Origin: Lysobacter sp. FW306-1B-D06B
GTDB taxonomy: Bacteria; Pseudomonadota; Gammaproteobacteria; Xanthomonadales; Xanthomonadaceae
NCBI RefSeq assembly: GCF_038446665.1
Contig: NZ_CP151802.1
Location: 620,001-684,000, forward strand
Reading direction: 5' to 3'
Length of the DNA stretch: 64,000 nucleotides
Shown here: positions 53,867 through 62,316 of the stretch, piece by piece
Numbering within the stretch: position 1 is the stretch's first letter
Layout of the letters: each line of letters opens with the position of its first letter
Notes under the pieces: model-generated
The model's database searches: none
The model's input: the letters and a program-made list of their open reading frames with translations, nothing else
What the model was told of the DNA's origin: nothing
Made by a program: the position numbers and the translations under genes

Positions 53867-55188
53867 TGAGTAGCTTTCGAGATCGGCGTCGCCAGATCTT
53901 TCTGGACGAGGCCAGGTACATAAAGACCGTACCATTCGTGCAGGACTGGGTACGGGAGTTGGGCGAAGGTAGAAGTGCCGTGAAAGCACAGGAGGAGCTG
54001 GCCGGGAGTGAGAGAACCATAGCCGACAATCTTTGGTGGATATGGAGCCTTCGCCAGACTGCTGGCGAGCCGCTGCATCTCCTAGCGCAGGAGCTCGAAC
54101 CCATAGTCGTAGCGTATGAGCGCTATGTGGATGCCTACGAGGACACACCAGACGCCGCGTTTTACGACGCAATTCGGTTGTGGGATGGCGAGTTGATGGA
54201 CACGTATGTCGACTACGTCAATCTGCTATCTGCTGCCGTGCTTCTCCATCGCGAAGATCTCATTCCGCGTATCCATAGCTTGATTGCGGGTAGCGAGTAC
54301 GACGGCTCCGACCTTGTCATCGAGGAATTGATCAAGCCCTATCTGCCCGACCGCCCCGAAGTGGACGAGTGGCTGTGGAACGAGCCCTACCACCTCGCGA
54401 TGGACGCCATCATCGAGGACACCGCTGGCAAGCGTGAGAAAGGCATGCGCGCCTACGTGAAGGCATGGTACCCAAGCATGAAGGGCTATTCCGGCTTCTG
54501 GAACAAACACGCGCGCGAAGACGACGACGGCATGACCACCTACGTCGGCTACTGGACCATGGAAGCGGCTGCGCTTTCATACCTCTACAACATCGACGAC
54601 ACCAGCTACCGCGACGAGATCGTCTATCCCAAAGATCTGGCCGACTACGCACGCAGCCAGCCGCAACGCTCCCCCGAAGCTGCACGTCTTGCTTTGCGCG
54701 GTGGAACGTCGCCCGCGCCAACCACGGCCGGCGAGCCCTGCCCGCGCAGTGGCTGGTGGTCCACACCTGCGCTGCACGATGAACGCCGTTACTTCCTGAT
54801 CGGCGACACGCTGCCCACGCTCGACACGACTCCCGCAAAAGGCCACATCACCTGGCATTGGGAAGCAGACCAGTCGCCCGTGCCTGTCATCGTGGGCCAC
54901 ACCGGGCTGCCCGCACCACGCGCGGGTTTGTGGCTGAAGCAAGACCATGCCGACGTGCGCTGCCGCGTCGAGCTCAATCAACCGTTGCCGCTGCACGAAG
55001 GCAACGTGGCGATCTGGGTCTGGCAGGAAGGCGTGGCGTTCTCCGCAGCGTCCGGCAAGCCATGCCCGCGCGCGGGCCGCTGGCGCTGCGAGGACGCACC
55101 GCAAGTTGAGCGCACATTCGCCGAAGGCGAAACCTTGCCGCCGCTGGACGGCCGCGCCGTGGTCTGGCGCTTGTTGCAGGCGATCTAA
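53866..55188 (+). CDS. PoNi/DUF1911-like T6SS immunity protein with C-terminal repeats
   Basis: 440 residues. The central region WNEPYHLAMDAIIEDTAG, YVKAWYPSMKGYSGFW and YVGYWTMEAAALSYLYNIDD followed by YPKDLADYAR matches the DUF1911/PoNi-type immunity fold. The last 140 residues are three diverged repeats of about 45 residues, each with a P(C/A)PRxGxW motif (PCPRSGWW, PAPRAGLW, PCPRAGRW) and a later LPxLD/LPLHE and W. The 5' 400 bases are visibly poorer in G+C than the rest of the window. It is coupled (TGATG) to the frameshifted effector and likely protects against it. Confidence 0.75.
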   Translation: MSSFRDRRRQIFLDEARYIKTVPFVQDWVRELGEGRSAVKAQEELAGSERTIADNLWWIWSLRQTAGEPLHLLAQELEPIVVAYERYVDAYEDTPDAAFYDAIRLWDGELMDTYVDYVNLLSAAVLLHREDLIPRIHSLIAGSEYDGSDLVIEELIKPYLPDRPEVDEWLWNEPYHLAMDAIIEDTAGKREKGMRAYVKAWYPSMKGYSGFWNKHAREDDDGMTTYVGYWTMEAAALSYLYNIDDTSYRDEIVYPKDLADYARSQPQRSPEAARLALRGGTSPAPTTAGEPCPRSGWWSTPALHDERRYFLIGDTLPTLDTTPAKGHITWHWEADQSPVPVIVGHTGLPAPRAGLWLKQDHADVRCRVELNQPLPLHEGNVAIWVWQEGVAFSAASGKPCPRAGRWRCEDAPQVERTFAEGETLPPLDGRAVVWRLLQAI

Positions 55189-55508
55189 GTAGGCGTTCGA
55201 AGGGCTCGCACGAGGTTGGATGGACGCAAGCGATTGCGCTCCATGCGTAGGGCGAAAGCAGGCGCGACGCGTGCCGGAGGCAGATCAAAATGGGTTCCAG
55301 CTTTCGCTGGAATGACGTGACACGGCGGAAGGAATGACGGCCTGGACCCGGCCCTCGCCTGGCTGGCGAGGCCTCATCGGGCGCTTCGGTGCATCGGCAT
55401 CGGTGTTAGCGCAAACATGCGTCGCCGGCCGCAGACCCCGCAAGAACGTAGGTGACGACCGCGCACCGGTATGCCACGCTCGGCCCATCTTCGCCCCGCG
55501 GACGCCGC
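55189..55508. other. 320-base intergenic region with a REP copy
   Basis: Between the immunity gene and the permease. TTCCAGCTTTCGCTGGAATGAC at 55295-55316 is a palindromic copy of the REP family. No ORF of coding character was seen in the rest, and no obvious promoter or terminator is clear. Confidence 0.6.
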
Positions 55509-56858
55509 ATGACCGAGGACGCCGGTTCGCCCTCCCGAGTCCCCCTGCGCGGCGACGCCGCGCTCGTGCGTGCGCTGGGGCCGTTCCAGCTCGGCGCGTC
55601 CATCATCAACATCATCGTCGGCGCCGGCATCTTCATGCTGCCGGCGCTGCTGCTCGCGCGAATGGGGCCGGCGGCGCCGCTGGCCTTCGTGGTGGGCGCG
55701 GTGGCCATCGTGCCGATCGCGCTCTGCTTCGCCGCGGTGGGCTCGCGCGCTGCGGCGACGGGCGGGCCGTACACCTATGTCGGCGCGGGCTTCGGGCCGT
55801 TCGCCGGCTTCCTCACCGGGGCGTTGATGTGGATCTGCAACGTCACCTCCAGCGCGGGCGTCGCGGCGGCATTGGCGGGACAACTGGCGCACGCGTTTCC
55901 CGCACTCGCGCCAGCCGCGCCACGCGCGCTGTTGATCGCCGCGGTCTACGGCCTGCTGTTCGCGCTCAACGCGTTCGGGGTGAAGCTGGGCGCGCGGATG
56001 ATCGTCGCGCTCGCCACGCTGAAGCTGACGCCGCTGTTCGTGCTCGCCGCGGTGGGGATGTTCTTCCTCGACGGGTCGCAGATCAGCCTGCGCATCGATG
56101 ACGTGCCGTCCTGGGCGGCGCTGGGGTCGTCGCTGGTGCTGGTGGTGTTCGCCTATGCGGGCATGGAGACCGCGCTGGTGCCCACCGGCGAAGTACGCGA
56201 CCCGGCTCGCCATGTGCCGCGCGCGACGCTGGGCGCGATCGTCATCGTGGTGCTGCTCTACATCGGCATCCAGGCGGTGTGCCAGGGCGCGCTCGGTGCG
56301 GACCTGGCCGGCAGCGCGGCACCGGTGGCCGATGCGGGCGGGGCGATCTGGGCGCCCGCGCGAGCGCTGCTGCTGGCGACGGCCTGCGTGTCGATGCTCG
56401 GATTTTTGATGGGCAACCTCTTCTCGTCCTCGCGTCTGCTGTTCGCACTGGGGCGCGACGGCTTCCTTCCGCGCATGTTCGGCGTGGTCGATGCGCGCCA
56501 TCGCGTGCCGGTGCTCGGGCTGCTCGCGCACGCGGGCATCGCCACGGCGCTGGCGGTGGCGGGCAGTTTCGAGACGATGGCGTTGATCTCCGGCGGCGCG
56601 ATCTGCCTGGTGTTCGCGGCGGTCGCGGTGTCGGCCTGGCGCGTGCAGCGCATCGGCCTGCGCGGCGTGGGCGAACCGCTGGTGCTGCCGGCGGGCGGGC
56701 TGATTCCCGCCATCGCCGTGCTGACGATGGCCGCCATCCTCGCCACGCTCAGCGCGCAGGAATGGCTGGCGATCGCGCTGTCGCTGACGGCGCTGGTGGT
56801 GATCTACGCGGTGCTCGCCGCGCTGCGTGGTCGCAGCGCGCGGCGTTCGGTGGTGTAG
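55509..56858 (+). CDS. APC-superfamily amino-acid permease
   Basis: 449 residues with twelve predicted membrane helices. GPFQLGASIINIIVGAGIFMLP is the TM1 signature with the GAGIF helix break that binds the amino acid. GSRAAATGGPYTYVGAGFGP and VVFAYAGMETALVPTGEVRDPAR (TM6) are equally characteristic. It is an inner-membrane amino-acid transporter; specificity cannot be read from sequence. ATG 55509 was preferred over an upstream in-frame ATG, which would add a charged tail. No partner gene is nearby. Confidence 0.9.
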   Translation: MTEDAGSPSRVPLRGDAALVRALGPFQLGASIINIIVGAGIFMLPALLLARMGPAAPLAFVVGAVAIVPIALCFAAVGSRAAATGGPYTYVGAGFGPFAGFLTGALMWICNVTSSAGVAAALAGQLAHAFPALAPAAPRALLIAAVYGLLFALNAFGVKLGARMIVALATLKLTPLFVLAAVGMFFLDGSQISLRIDDVPSWAALGSSLVLVVFAYAGMETALVPTGEVRDPARHVPRATLGAIVIVVLLYIGIQAVCQGALGADLAGSAAPVADAGGAIWAPARALLLATACVSMLGFLMGNLFSSSRLLFALGRDGFLPRMFGVVDARHRVPVLGLLAHAGIATALAVAGSFETMALISGGAICLVFAAVAVSAWRVQRIGLRGVGEPLVLPAGGLIPAIAVLTMAAILATLSAQEWLAIALSLTALVVIYAVLAALRGRSARRSVV

Positions 56859-56864
56859 GCCGGA

Positions 56865-57491
56865 TCAGGGCGTCGCGGGCTCGTCGGCGCGCGTTTCCCA
56901 GTGCGGCTCGCGTCGCGGCACCGGCGGCGGCGTCCGGCCGAAGGTGTTGCGCACGCGCTTGGACACGAGCAGGTACGGCACCCAGATCAGCACGGCCACG
57001 CAGGCGCCGATGACCTGTCGCACGCCGCCCATCGCGCCGTCGCGCAGGTGCGGGATCTGCATCGTCAGGTACACGTCCAGCCCCAGGAACGCCACGTTGC
57101 CCACCAGCAGCACGATCATCCAGCGCGGGAACGACGGCGTCTTCATGAAGTACATCGCCAGCAGCGCCAGGCTGGCGGCGAGGAACACGCCGTTGCCGAT
57201 CGCCTCGTACAGGAACACCGGCCCCAGCAGCGGATCGTAGAGCCCGCTGCCCGGCGTGGTGATCTGCTCCCACACGCCGTTGCTGAAGGCCGGGATGTGC
57301 TGCGTGCGCAGCACCATGAAGTTCACGATCACCGACATCACCAGCTTGATGGCGATGACGATCAGCCAGCCGCCCAGCCCGGTCGGCCCGGCGTTTCGTT
57401 GCTGCGGTGTCTGCGCGAACACCAGCGGTTGCTCGCCCAGCGTGAGGCCGCCGCGCGAAGACTGCGGCGCCTGGTACGGATTGTCCGACAT
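56865..57491 (-). CDS. DUF2569 membrane protein
   Basis: 208 residues with four hydrophobic segments. GLGGWLIVIAIKLVMSVIVNFM is the DUF2569 opening (GxGGWLxxx). Others are NGVFLAASLALLAMYFM, WMIVLLVGNVAFLGLDVYL and VRQVIGACVAVLIWVPYLLVSKRV, the last being the family-typical end. A Pro/Gln-rich N-terminus (NPYQAPQSS) precedes it. ATG 57491 has AGGGGAAGG upstream. It is convergent with the permease; the function of the family is not known. Confidence 0.83.
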   Translation of the reverse strand: MSDNPYQAPQSSRGGLTLGEQPLVFAQTPQQRNAGPTGLGGWLIVIAIKLVMSVIVNFMVLRTQHIPAFSNGVWEQITTPGSGLYDPLLGPVFLYEAIGNGVFLAASLALLAMYFMKTPSFPRWMIVLLVGNVAFLGLDVYLTMQIPHLRDGAMGGVRQVIGACVAVLIWVPYLLVSKRVRNTFGRTPPPVPRREPHWETRADEPATP

Positions 57492-57549
57492 GCCCTTCCC
57501 CTTAAGGATCACGATCGTCCATCGACGATAGCGCGATCGGGGCGTGGCG

Positions 57550-58755
57550 TCAGCCGCGGTGCTCCCGCGCCAGGTACTGCGCCGACTGCATTTCGATCAG
57601 GCGCGAGGCCGTGCGCTCGAACGCATGCGCCAGCTTGTTGCCGACGTACAGCGACGACGGCGCGGCGGCGGCGGTGCAGACCAGGTTGACGTGGCGGTCG
57701 TACAGTTCGTCGATCAGGTGCACGAAGCGACGCGCCGGGTCGTCGTTGCGACCGTCGAACAGCGGGATGCCGCCGACCAGCACGGTGTGGCACTCGGTGG
57801 CGATCTCGATGTAGTCGCTGGCCGCACGCGGGCCCTCGCACAGCGCGGCGAAGTCGAACCAGGCGTGGCCTTCGGCCAGCGCGCGCACGGGGATTTCGCG
57901 GCCGTCGATCACCAGCGGGCCGTCCTCGTGCGGGCAGGTCGCCGTGAGCTCCTTCCAGCGTTCGCGCAGCCATTCGTCGGACGTTGCGTCCAGCGGCGCG
58001 CGGTACACCGGCGAGCGCGTCAGCGCGCGCAGGCGGTAGTCCTGCGCGCTGTCCAGGTACAGCACCTTGCAGTGCTGCTCGATCTGCGCGATCGCCGGCA
58101 GGAAGCTGGCGCGCTGCAGGCCGTCCCTGTAGAGGTTCTTCGGCTCGGTGTTGGAGGTGGTCACCAGCGTCACGCCTTCGGCGAACAGGCGTTCGAGCAG
58201 GCGACCGAGCAGCATCGCGTCGCCGATGTCGTTGACGAAGAATTCGTCGAGCACCAGCACGCGCAGGTCGCGGCCCCATTCGCGCGCGATGGACGCCAGC
58301 GGATCGCTCTGGCCGGCGTGCGTGCGCAGCTGGGCGTGCACTTCGCGCATGAAGCGATGGAAGTGGGTGCGGCGCTTTCTACCCGTTCCCTCACCCCACC
58401 GTTCGCCCTGCGAACGGTCGCCCTCTCCGGGCGTGAGAGGGGCGTCGGTGCGGCTTGCAGCCGCAACATCCGTCATGGGCAGCGCATCGAAGAACAGATC
58501 GATCAGGAACGTCTTGCCGCGACCGACGCCGCCCCACAGATACAGGCCGCGCGGCGATTCGGGCTTCCTTCCCAGCAGCGCGTCGAACAGCCCGCGCTTG
58601 GGCGGCGCGAGCAACGCGGCGTGGATGCGGTCGAGTTCGCGCAGCGCGGGGCGTTGCGCGGGGTCTTCGTTCCAGTCGCCGCGTGCGACGCCGGCGGCGT
58701 AGACGGCCGAAGGCGCGGACGCGCGTGCGGCGTCCGTTTCGATGCGGGCGTTCAT
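57550..58755 (-). CDS. zapE: cell division ATPase ZapE with a repeat-derived insertion
   Basis: 401 residues (E. coli ZapE is about 375). Walker A is GGVGRGKT (residues 75-82), Walker B LVLDEFFVNDI, and LGRLLERLFAEGVTLVTTSN and GGIPLFDGRNDD... are AFG1-like signatures. It helps destabilise FtsZ at constriction. After the conserved TFLIDLFFDALP the protein has about 35 extra residues (94-128) before HFHRFMREVH. They are encoded by a copy of the CCCTCACCCC repeat (58388-58419 and onward), including DRSQGERWGEG. Coupled to the preceding hydrolase by ATGA. Confidence 0.9.
   Translation of the reverse strand: MNARIETDAARASAPSAVYAAGVARGDWNEDPAQRPALRELDRIHAALLAPPKRGLFDALLGRKPESPRGLYLWGGVGRGKTFLIDLFFDALPMTDVAAASRTDAPLTPGEGDRSQGERWGEGTGRKRRTHFHRFMREVHAQLRTHAGQSDPLASIAREWGRDLRVLVLDEFFVNDIGDAMLLGRLLERLFAEGVTLVTTSNTEPKNLYRDGLQRASFLPAIAQIEQHCKVLYLDSAQDYRLRALTRSPVYRAPLDATSDEWLRERWKELTATCPHEDGPLVIDGREIPVRALAEGHAWFDFAALCEGPRAASDYIEIATECHTVLVGGIPLFDGRNDDPARRFVHLIDELYDRHVNLVCTAAAAPSSLYVGNKLAHAFERTASRLIEMQSAQYLAREHRG
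58388..58480. repeat. CCCTCACCCC repeat inside zapE
   Basis: A 32-base core (58388-58419) is identical to 58774-58805 of the neighbouring gene. It contains a small palindrome GTTCGCCCTGCGAAC and is followed by a CCCTCTCCGGG..GAGAGGGG part and a GGCTTGCAGCC hairpin. The same layout with a longer hairpin occurs at the second copy. It keeps the zapE frame open. Confidence 0.85.
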
Positions 58756-59534
58756 GCGTTACCGGTGTCTTCGCCCTCACCCCACCGTTCGCCCTGCGAA
58801 CGGTCCCCCCCTCTCCCGCCAGGCGGGAGAGGGACTTCGGAGCGGCCTTCGGCCGCGACGTCCATCGGGGGCGACAGGTAAGGCTTGATGCCGTTCTTGA
58901 TCGCGCCGCGCAGGTCCATCAGGCGGCGATGGAAGAAGTGGCTGGTCTCGGGCATCTTCACCAGCTCCGGTGGCTGGGCGAGCTTGAGCGAATCGATCCA
59001 CGCATACACCGCGTGCGGATCGACGATCTCGTCGTTCTCGCCCTGGATCACCAGCCACGGGCACTGCGGCGGCACGATGGTGCTGAAGTCCCAGCTGCGC
59101 CCGGCCGCGGGCGGGGCGATGGAGATCACCATCGCCGGGTGCAGTTCGTTGGCGCACTTGAGCGTGATGTACGAGCCGAAGCTGAAGCCGGCCAGCCACA
59201 ACCGCGCACCGGGGCGCTGCGCGCGCACCCAGGCGGCGACGGCGCGCAGGTCGTCGGCTTCGCCGCGGCCCTGGTCGAAGCTGCCTTCCGACGCGCCGGT
59301 GCCACGGAAGTTGAAGCGCACCGTCGCGATGCCCGACTCGCGCAGCGCGCGCGCGGCCATGGTCACGACCTTGTTGTGCATCGTGCCGCCGTCGGTGGGC
59401 AGCGGATGGCAGACGATCGCCACCGCGTCGCGCACGGGCGCTTCGGCGGCTTCGACGATGGTCTCCAGCGCGCCGGCCGGGCCGTGGAGCATCAGCGTGG
59501 TGGTGGCGTCGGTCGGGAAGGCGGGCTGGTTCAT
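58752..59534 (-). CDS. alpha/beta hydrolase (dienelactone/COG2945-like) with repeat-derived C-terminus
   Basis: 260 residues. IVCHPLPTDGGTMHNKVV (HPxPxxGGTMxNKVV), RFNFRGTGASEGSFDQG, LAGFSFGSYITLK (nucleophile elbow G-F-S-F-G) and IQGENDEIVDPHAVYAW with ETSHFFH mark a COG2945-type hydrolase. After IKPYLSPPMD the remaining 35 or so residues, including DRSQGERWGEG, come from a copy of the intergenic repeat and have no counterpart expected in this family. The true C-terminus was probably replaced or extended. Its stop overlaps the zapE ATG. Confidence 0.85.
   Translation of the reverse strand: MNQPAFPTDATTTLMLHGPAGALETIVEAAEAPVRDAVAIVCHPLPTDGGTMHNKVVTMAARALRESGIATVRFNFRGTGASEGSFDQGRGEADDLRAVAAWVRAQRPGARLWLAGFSFGSYITLKCANELHPAMVISIAPPAAGRSWDFSTIVPPQCPWLVIQGENDEIVDPHAVYAWIDSLKLAQPPELVKMPETSHFFHRRLMDLRGAIKNGIKPYLSPPMDVAAEGRSEVPLPPGGRGGDRSQGERWGEGEDTGNA
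58774..58869. repeat. CCCTCACCCC repeat at the 3' end of the hydrolase gene
   Basis: The 32 bases 58774-58805 are identical to the zapE copy. They are followed by CCCCTCTCCCGCC/GGCGGGAGAGGG, a strong hairpin, and CGGCCTTCGGCCG. The whole element of about 95 bases belongs to the family seen at 21668 and 29963. It is translated as the C-terminus of the hydrolase. Confidence 0.85.
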
Positions 59535-59588
59535 GCGGCCATGATACGGGGTGGGGGATTCAGAGCCCGTTGCCGCGCGCGTTCGCGG

Positions 59589-61280
59589 CTAGAGGTCGAA
59601 GCCGAGCACGAGCGGGTCGTGGTCGGAACTGCGCCACGGCCCGACGCCGCCGGCGCGGTAGCCCGAGGCGTCCGGCTCGTCGGCGTTGACGTGCCATTCC
59701 GCCGCGCCGCGCAGGCGTTGCGCAAACGCCGGGCTCAGCAGCGCGTGATCGAGTCGGCCGAGCTGGCCGTCGTAGACGTAGGAGTACGGGCGCTCGACGC
59801 CGGCCACGTCGAAGGCGTCGCGCCAGCCCGCCTCGCGCAGCGTGCGGACGGGGCGCTCCTGGGCGTAGGCGTTGAGGTCGCCGACGATGAGGGTGTTCGC
59901 GCCGTGGCCGGTCGGGTCGGTGGCCAGCCACGCGGCGAGGCGACGCGCGGACTCGGTGCGCGTTGCGTCGTAGCAACCGGCGCCGTCGCGCTGGTCGCGG
60001 TCCTCGCCATTGGCGTTGCTGCAACCCTTGGACTTGAAATGGTTGGCGACGACGACGAACGCCCGGCCGCGCGGCTTGCCGGCCTTCAGCGGGACGAACG
60101 CCTGGGCCAGCGGCACGCGGCTTTCCGGACCGAACGGGCCGCCTTCCAGCACCTTCGGCTTGCCGATGGGGCGCACGCGGTCGGCGTGGTAGATCAGGCC
60201 GACGCGGATCGGGTTGTCGCCCGGGCCCGCACCGGCGTCGACGAAGCGCCAGGTGTCGCCGCCGGCATCGAGCGCGGCGACCAGCGCGGCGATGCTCGAG
60301 TCCGCGCCGTAGCCGTCGTTCTCCAGTTCCATCAGCGCGACGACATCGGCGTTCAGGCCGTCGATCACCGCCACGTGCTTGGCCAGCTGCGCCTGCAGCT
60401 CCTGCGCCGAACGCGCGCCGCGCTGGGTCGGAAATCCGCCACCGCGGCCGTCGCCGTTGAACAGGTTTTCCAGATTGAGCGCGGCGATGCGCAGCGTGCC
60501 GGGAACGGCCGGCGCCTGCGGACGCGCGGCCGGTTGCAGCGCCGGCGTGTCGGTGGGGCGCAGCACGTAGCCCTTCTCGTCCTGGTCGATCACGCCGGTG
60601 AGGCCTTCGATGACGCTGCCGGTGCGCGCCTGCGCCAGGCCTTGCGGCCACTGGATGTCGGCCGTTCGCAGCCACAGGCTCCGGCGCGCGTTGTTCGCGA
60701 CGAGGGCGCGGTAGGCGTCGCTGCCCGGCGCGTGGCGTTCGGTCGGCTGCCACGGGCGCTCGCCGATGCTGATCAGGACGCGACCGTTCTTCGCCAGGTC
60801 GCCGCTGTCGGCCAACGGTGCGGGCGCGCGGAACGCCACGTGCATGCCTTCCAGGCGCTCCCAGTCCGCCGGGGCGGTGTCGATGGCGACGGGAGGCAGG
60901 AGTGAGTGGCCGGTGCGGTGCACGCGCGCATCCACCAGCGCGGTGCGCGTGCCGCGTCCGGCATCGAGTTCGGCGACGGTGCCGCGTACACGGACGACGT
61001 CGCCCGGCGTCACGGCCGTGCTGTTGTCCCGGACGAAGAGGCCGTCGGACGTGGCGTCGTCGCCGTCGCCGCCGTCCTGCAGGTACCAGCCGCCGTCGCC
61101 GAGTGCGTTCACGACGCCGTCGACGGTGACGGTCTGGCCCACGAGCGCGCTGCGTGCCTCGTGACCCTGCACGGCGCCGATGGGCAGGACGTCGCGCGCC
61201 ACGGGCGTCGTCGAGCAGGCGACCAGGAGGCAGGGCGCCAGCAGCAGGACCGGTCGCAGCGGGAAGGCGGTAAGGGGCAT
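59589..61280 (-). CDS. extracellular endonuclease/exonuclease/phosphatase-family lipoprotein (ExeM/NucH-like)
   Basis: 563 residues. LLLAPCLLVACSTTP is a lipoprotein signal with lipobox VAC. Residues about 40-260 hold an OB-like domain (VTVDGVVNALGDGGWYLQDG, GDVVRVRGTVAEL). The nuclease domain follows: ALNLENLFNGDGRGG, ALMELENDGYG (catalytic Glu), VVVANHFKSKG (His), LIVGDLNAYAQE (Asp/Asn) and SSDHDPLVLGF (Asp/His pair). It likely degrades extracellular DNA outside the cell or on its surface, for nutrients or biofilm turnover. Confidence 0.9.
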   Translation of the reverse strand: MPLTAFPLRPVLLLAPCLLVACSTTPVARDVLPIGAVQGHEARSALVGQTVTVDGVVNALGDGGWYLQDGGDGDDATSDGLFVRDNSTAVTPGDVVRVRGTVAELDAGRGTRTALVDARVHRTGHSLLPPVAIDTAPADWERLEGMHVAFRAPAPLADSGDLAKNGRVLISIGERPWQPTERHAPGSDAYRALVANNARRSLWLRTADIQWPQGLAQARTGSVIEGLTGVIDQDEKGYVLRPTDTPALQPAARPQAPAVPGTLRIAALNLENLFNGDGRGGGFPTQRGARSAQELQAQLAKHVAVIDGLNADVVALMELENDGYGADSSIAALVAALDAGGDTWRFVDAGAGPGDNPIRVGLIYHADRVRPIGKPKVLEGGPFGPESRVPLAQAFVPLKAGKPRGRAFVVVANHFKSKGCSNANGEDRDQRDGAGCYDATRTESARRLAAWLATDPTGHGANTLIVGDLNAYAQERPVRTLREAGWRDAFDVAGVERPYSYVYDGQLGRLDHALLSPAFAQRLRGAAEWHVNADEPDASGYRAGGVGPWRSSDHDPLVLGFDL

Positions 61281-61403
61281 GGCGGGCTCGCCGGAGGAAA
61301 GGCGCGCATTATCGCGAGCGGATCGTGACGGGTGCTGCTCCCTCTCCTGTCTATTGCAGGGGGAGGGGCCGAAGCGCTCAGCGCATCGAAGATCAGAAAC
61401 GAC

Positions 61404-61425
61404 AACGCCGCCCGAAGGCGGCGTT
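61404..61425 (-). terminator. intrinsic terminator of the cytochrome gene
   Basis: On the minus strand AACGCCGCC-TTCG-GGCGGCGTT forms nine perfect base pairs with the extra-stable TTCG loop, 27 bases after the cytochrome stop, and is followed by GTCGTTTC. The T tract is short, so efficiency is uncertain. Confidence 0.6.
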
Positions 61426-61451
61426 GATCGAAACAGACCCGAAGGACCGGC

Positions 61452-61967
61452 TTACTTGAGGTTCGCCAGCATCCAGTCGACCGTGGCGATGACCTGCTCG
61501 TCGGTCAGTGCCGGGTTGCCGCCCTTCGGCGGCATCACGCCGGCCGTGCCGGTGAAGCCTTCGATCGCGTGCTTGTGCAGGGTATCCACGCCCTTGGGCA
61601 GACGCTCGGCCCAGTGGGCCTTGTCCAGCGTCGGGGCGCCGCCGGCGCCGGAGGTGTGGCAGCCGGTGCACAGGTTGTTGAAGATCACCGAGCCGTCGGT
61701 CGTGCCGCCGTAGGCGACCTGCGAGGCGGCCTTGGCCGCAGCGGCGGCGGAAGCGGCCTGCTGGGCGGCGGCGCCGGTGGTGCCGGCGTAGACCGCGCCG
61801 ACCGGGGCGATGCGCTGCTCGGTGCGCTTGACGGCGTCCGGGTTGACCTCTTGCGGGATCTGGCCGTGGACGACGATCGCCGCGACGATCAGGCCCAGCG
61901 TGACCAGCATCAGGAAGCCGATCACCATCGAGAATTTCTTCAGGAATTCGAGGTCGTAATTGCGCAC
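61452..61967 (-). CDS. membrane-anchored cytochrome c5-family protein
   Basis: 171 residues. An N-terminal membrane segment (FSMVIGFLMLVTLGLIVAAIV) is followed by an Ala-rich linker (about residues 60-82) and a class I c-type domain. The heme site is CTGCH (in FNNLCTGCHTSGAGGAP) and the axial Met is in GVMPPKGGNPALTD. It carries electrons between periplasmic redox partners. A single heme and membrane anchor resemble the cytochrome c5 group that feeds oxidases. It is followed by a hairpin terminator. Confidence 0.9.
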   Translation of the reverse strand: MRNYDLEFLKKFSMVIGFLMLVTLGLIVAAIVVHGQIPQEVNPDAVKRTEQRIAPVGAVYAGTTGAAAQQAASAAAAAKAASQVAYGGTTDGSVIFNNLCTGCHTSGAGGAPTLDKAHWAERLPKGVDTLHKHAIEGFTGTAGVMPPKGGNPALTDEQVIATVDWMLANLK

Positions 61968-62079
61968 AAACCCACCCTATGGCGCGCCCGCCTGGGCACG
62001 CGAAGCCATCGACAAACGGCCGCCGGTGGGCGGCCGCGCGCCAGTATAAAGCCCGCTCCCGCACCCGAAGATGGGGGAA

Positions 62080-62156
62080 TGGCGCGCCCGGAGGGATTCG
62101 AACCCCCGACCAATGGCTTCGGAAGCCACTACTCTATCCGGCTGAGCTACGGGCGC
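62080..62156 (-). tRNA. tRNA-Arg(CCG)
   Basis: 77 bases on the minus strand. Acceptor GCGCCCG pairs with CGGGCGC; the discriminator G and CCA are encoded. The anticodon arm GTGGC-TTCCGAA-GCCAT has anticodon CCG, reading CGG; D-arm GCTC/GAGT and T-arm GGGGG-TTCGAAT-CCCTC are complete. It is the only tRNA gene visible in the window. Confidence 0.95.
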
Positions 62157-62316
62157 CTGGCTGAGATCCCGGCGATTGGCCTGATCGGATGATCACGCCG
62201 CATCACACGGGGCTGGCATTCTAGCGACAAAGCGCGCTGGCGTGCTGCCACGGCTTCTCAGTTCCCCCGCGGTGCCGGCGCCGATCGCCCCCGCTCCTGC
62301 AAATGTCCTGCGTGAA

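Noticed and set aside
61321-61380. A functional terminator in the CCTCTCC..GGGGGAGGGG segment before the cytochrome terminator
   Set aside because: It looks like a decayed member of the CCCTCTCC repeat family with an imperfect stem and no T tract.
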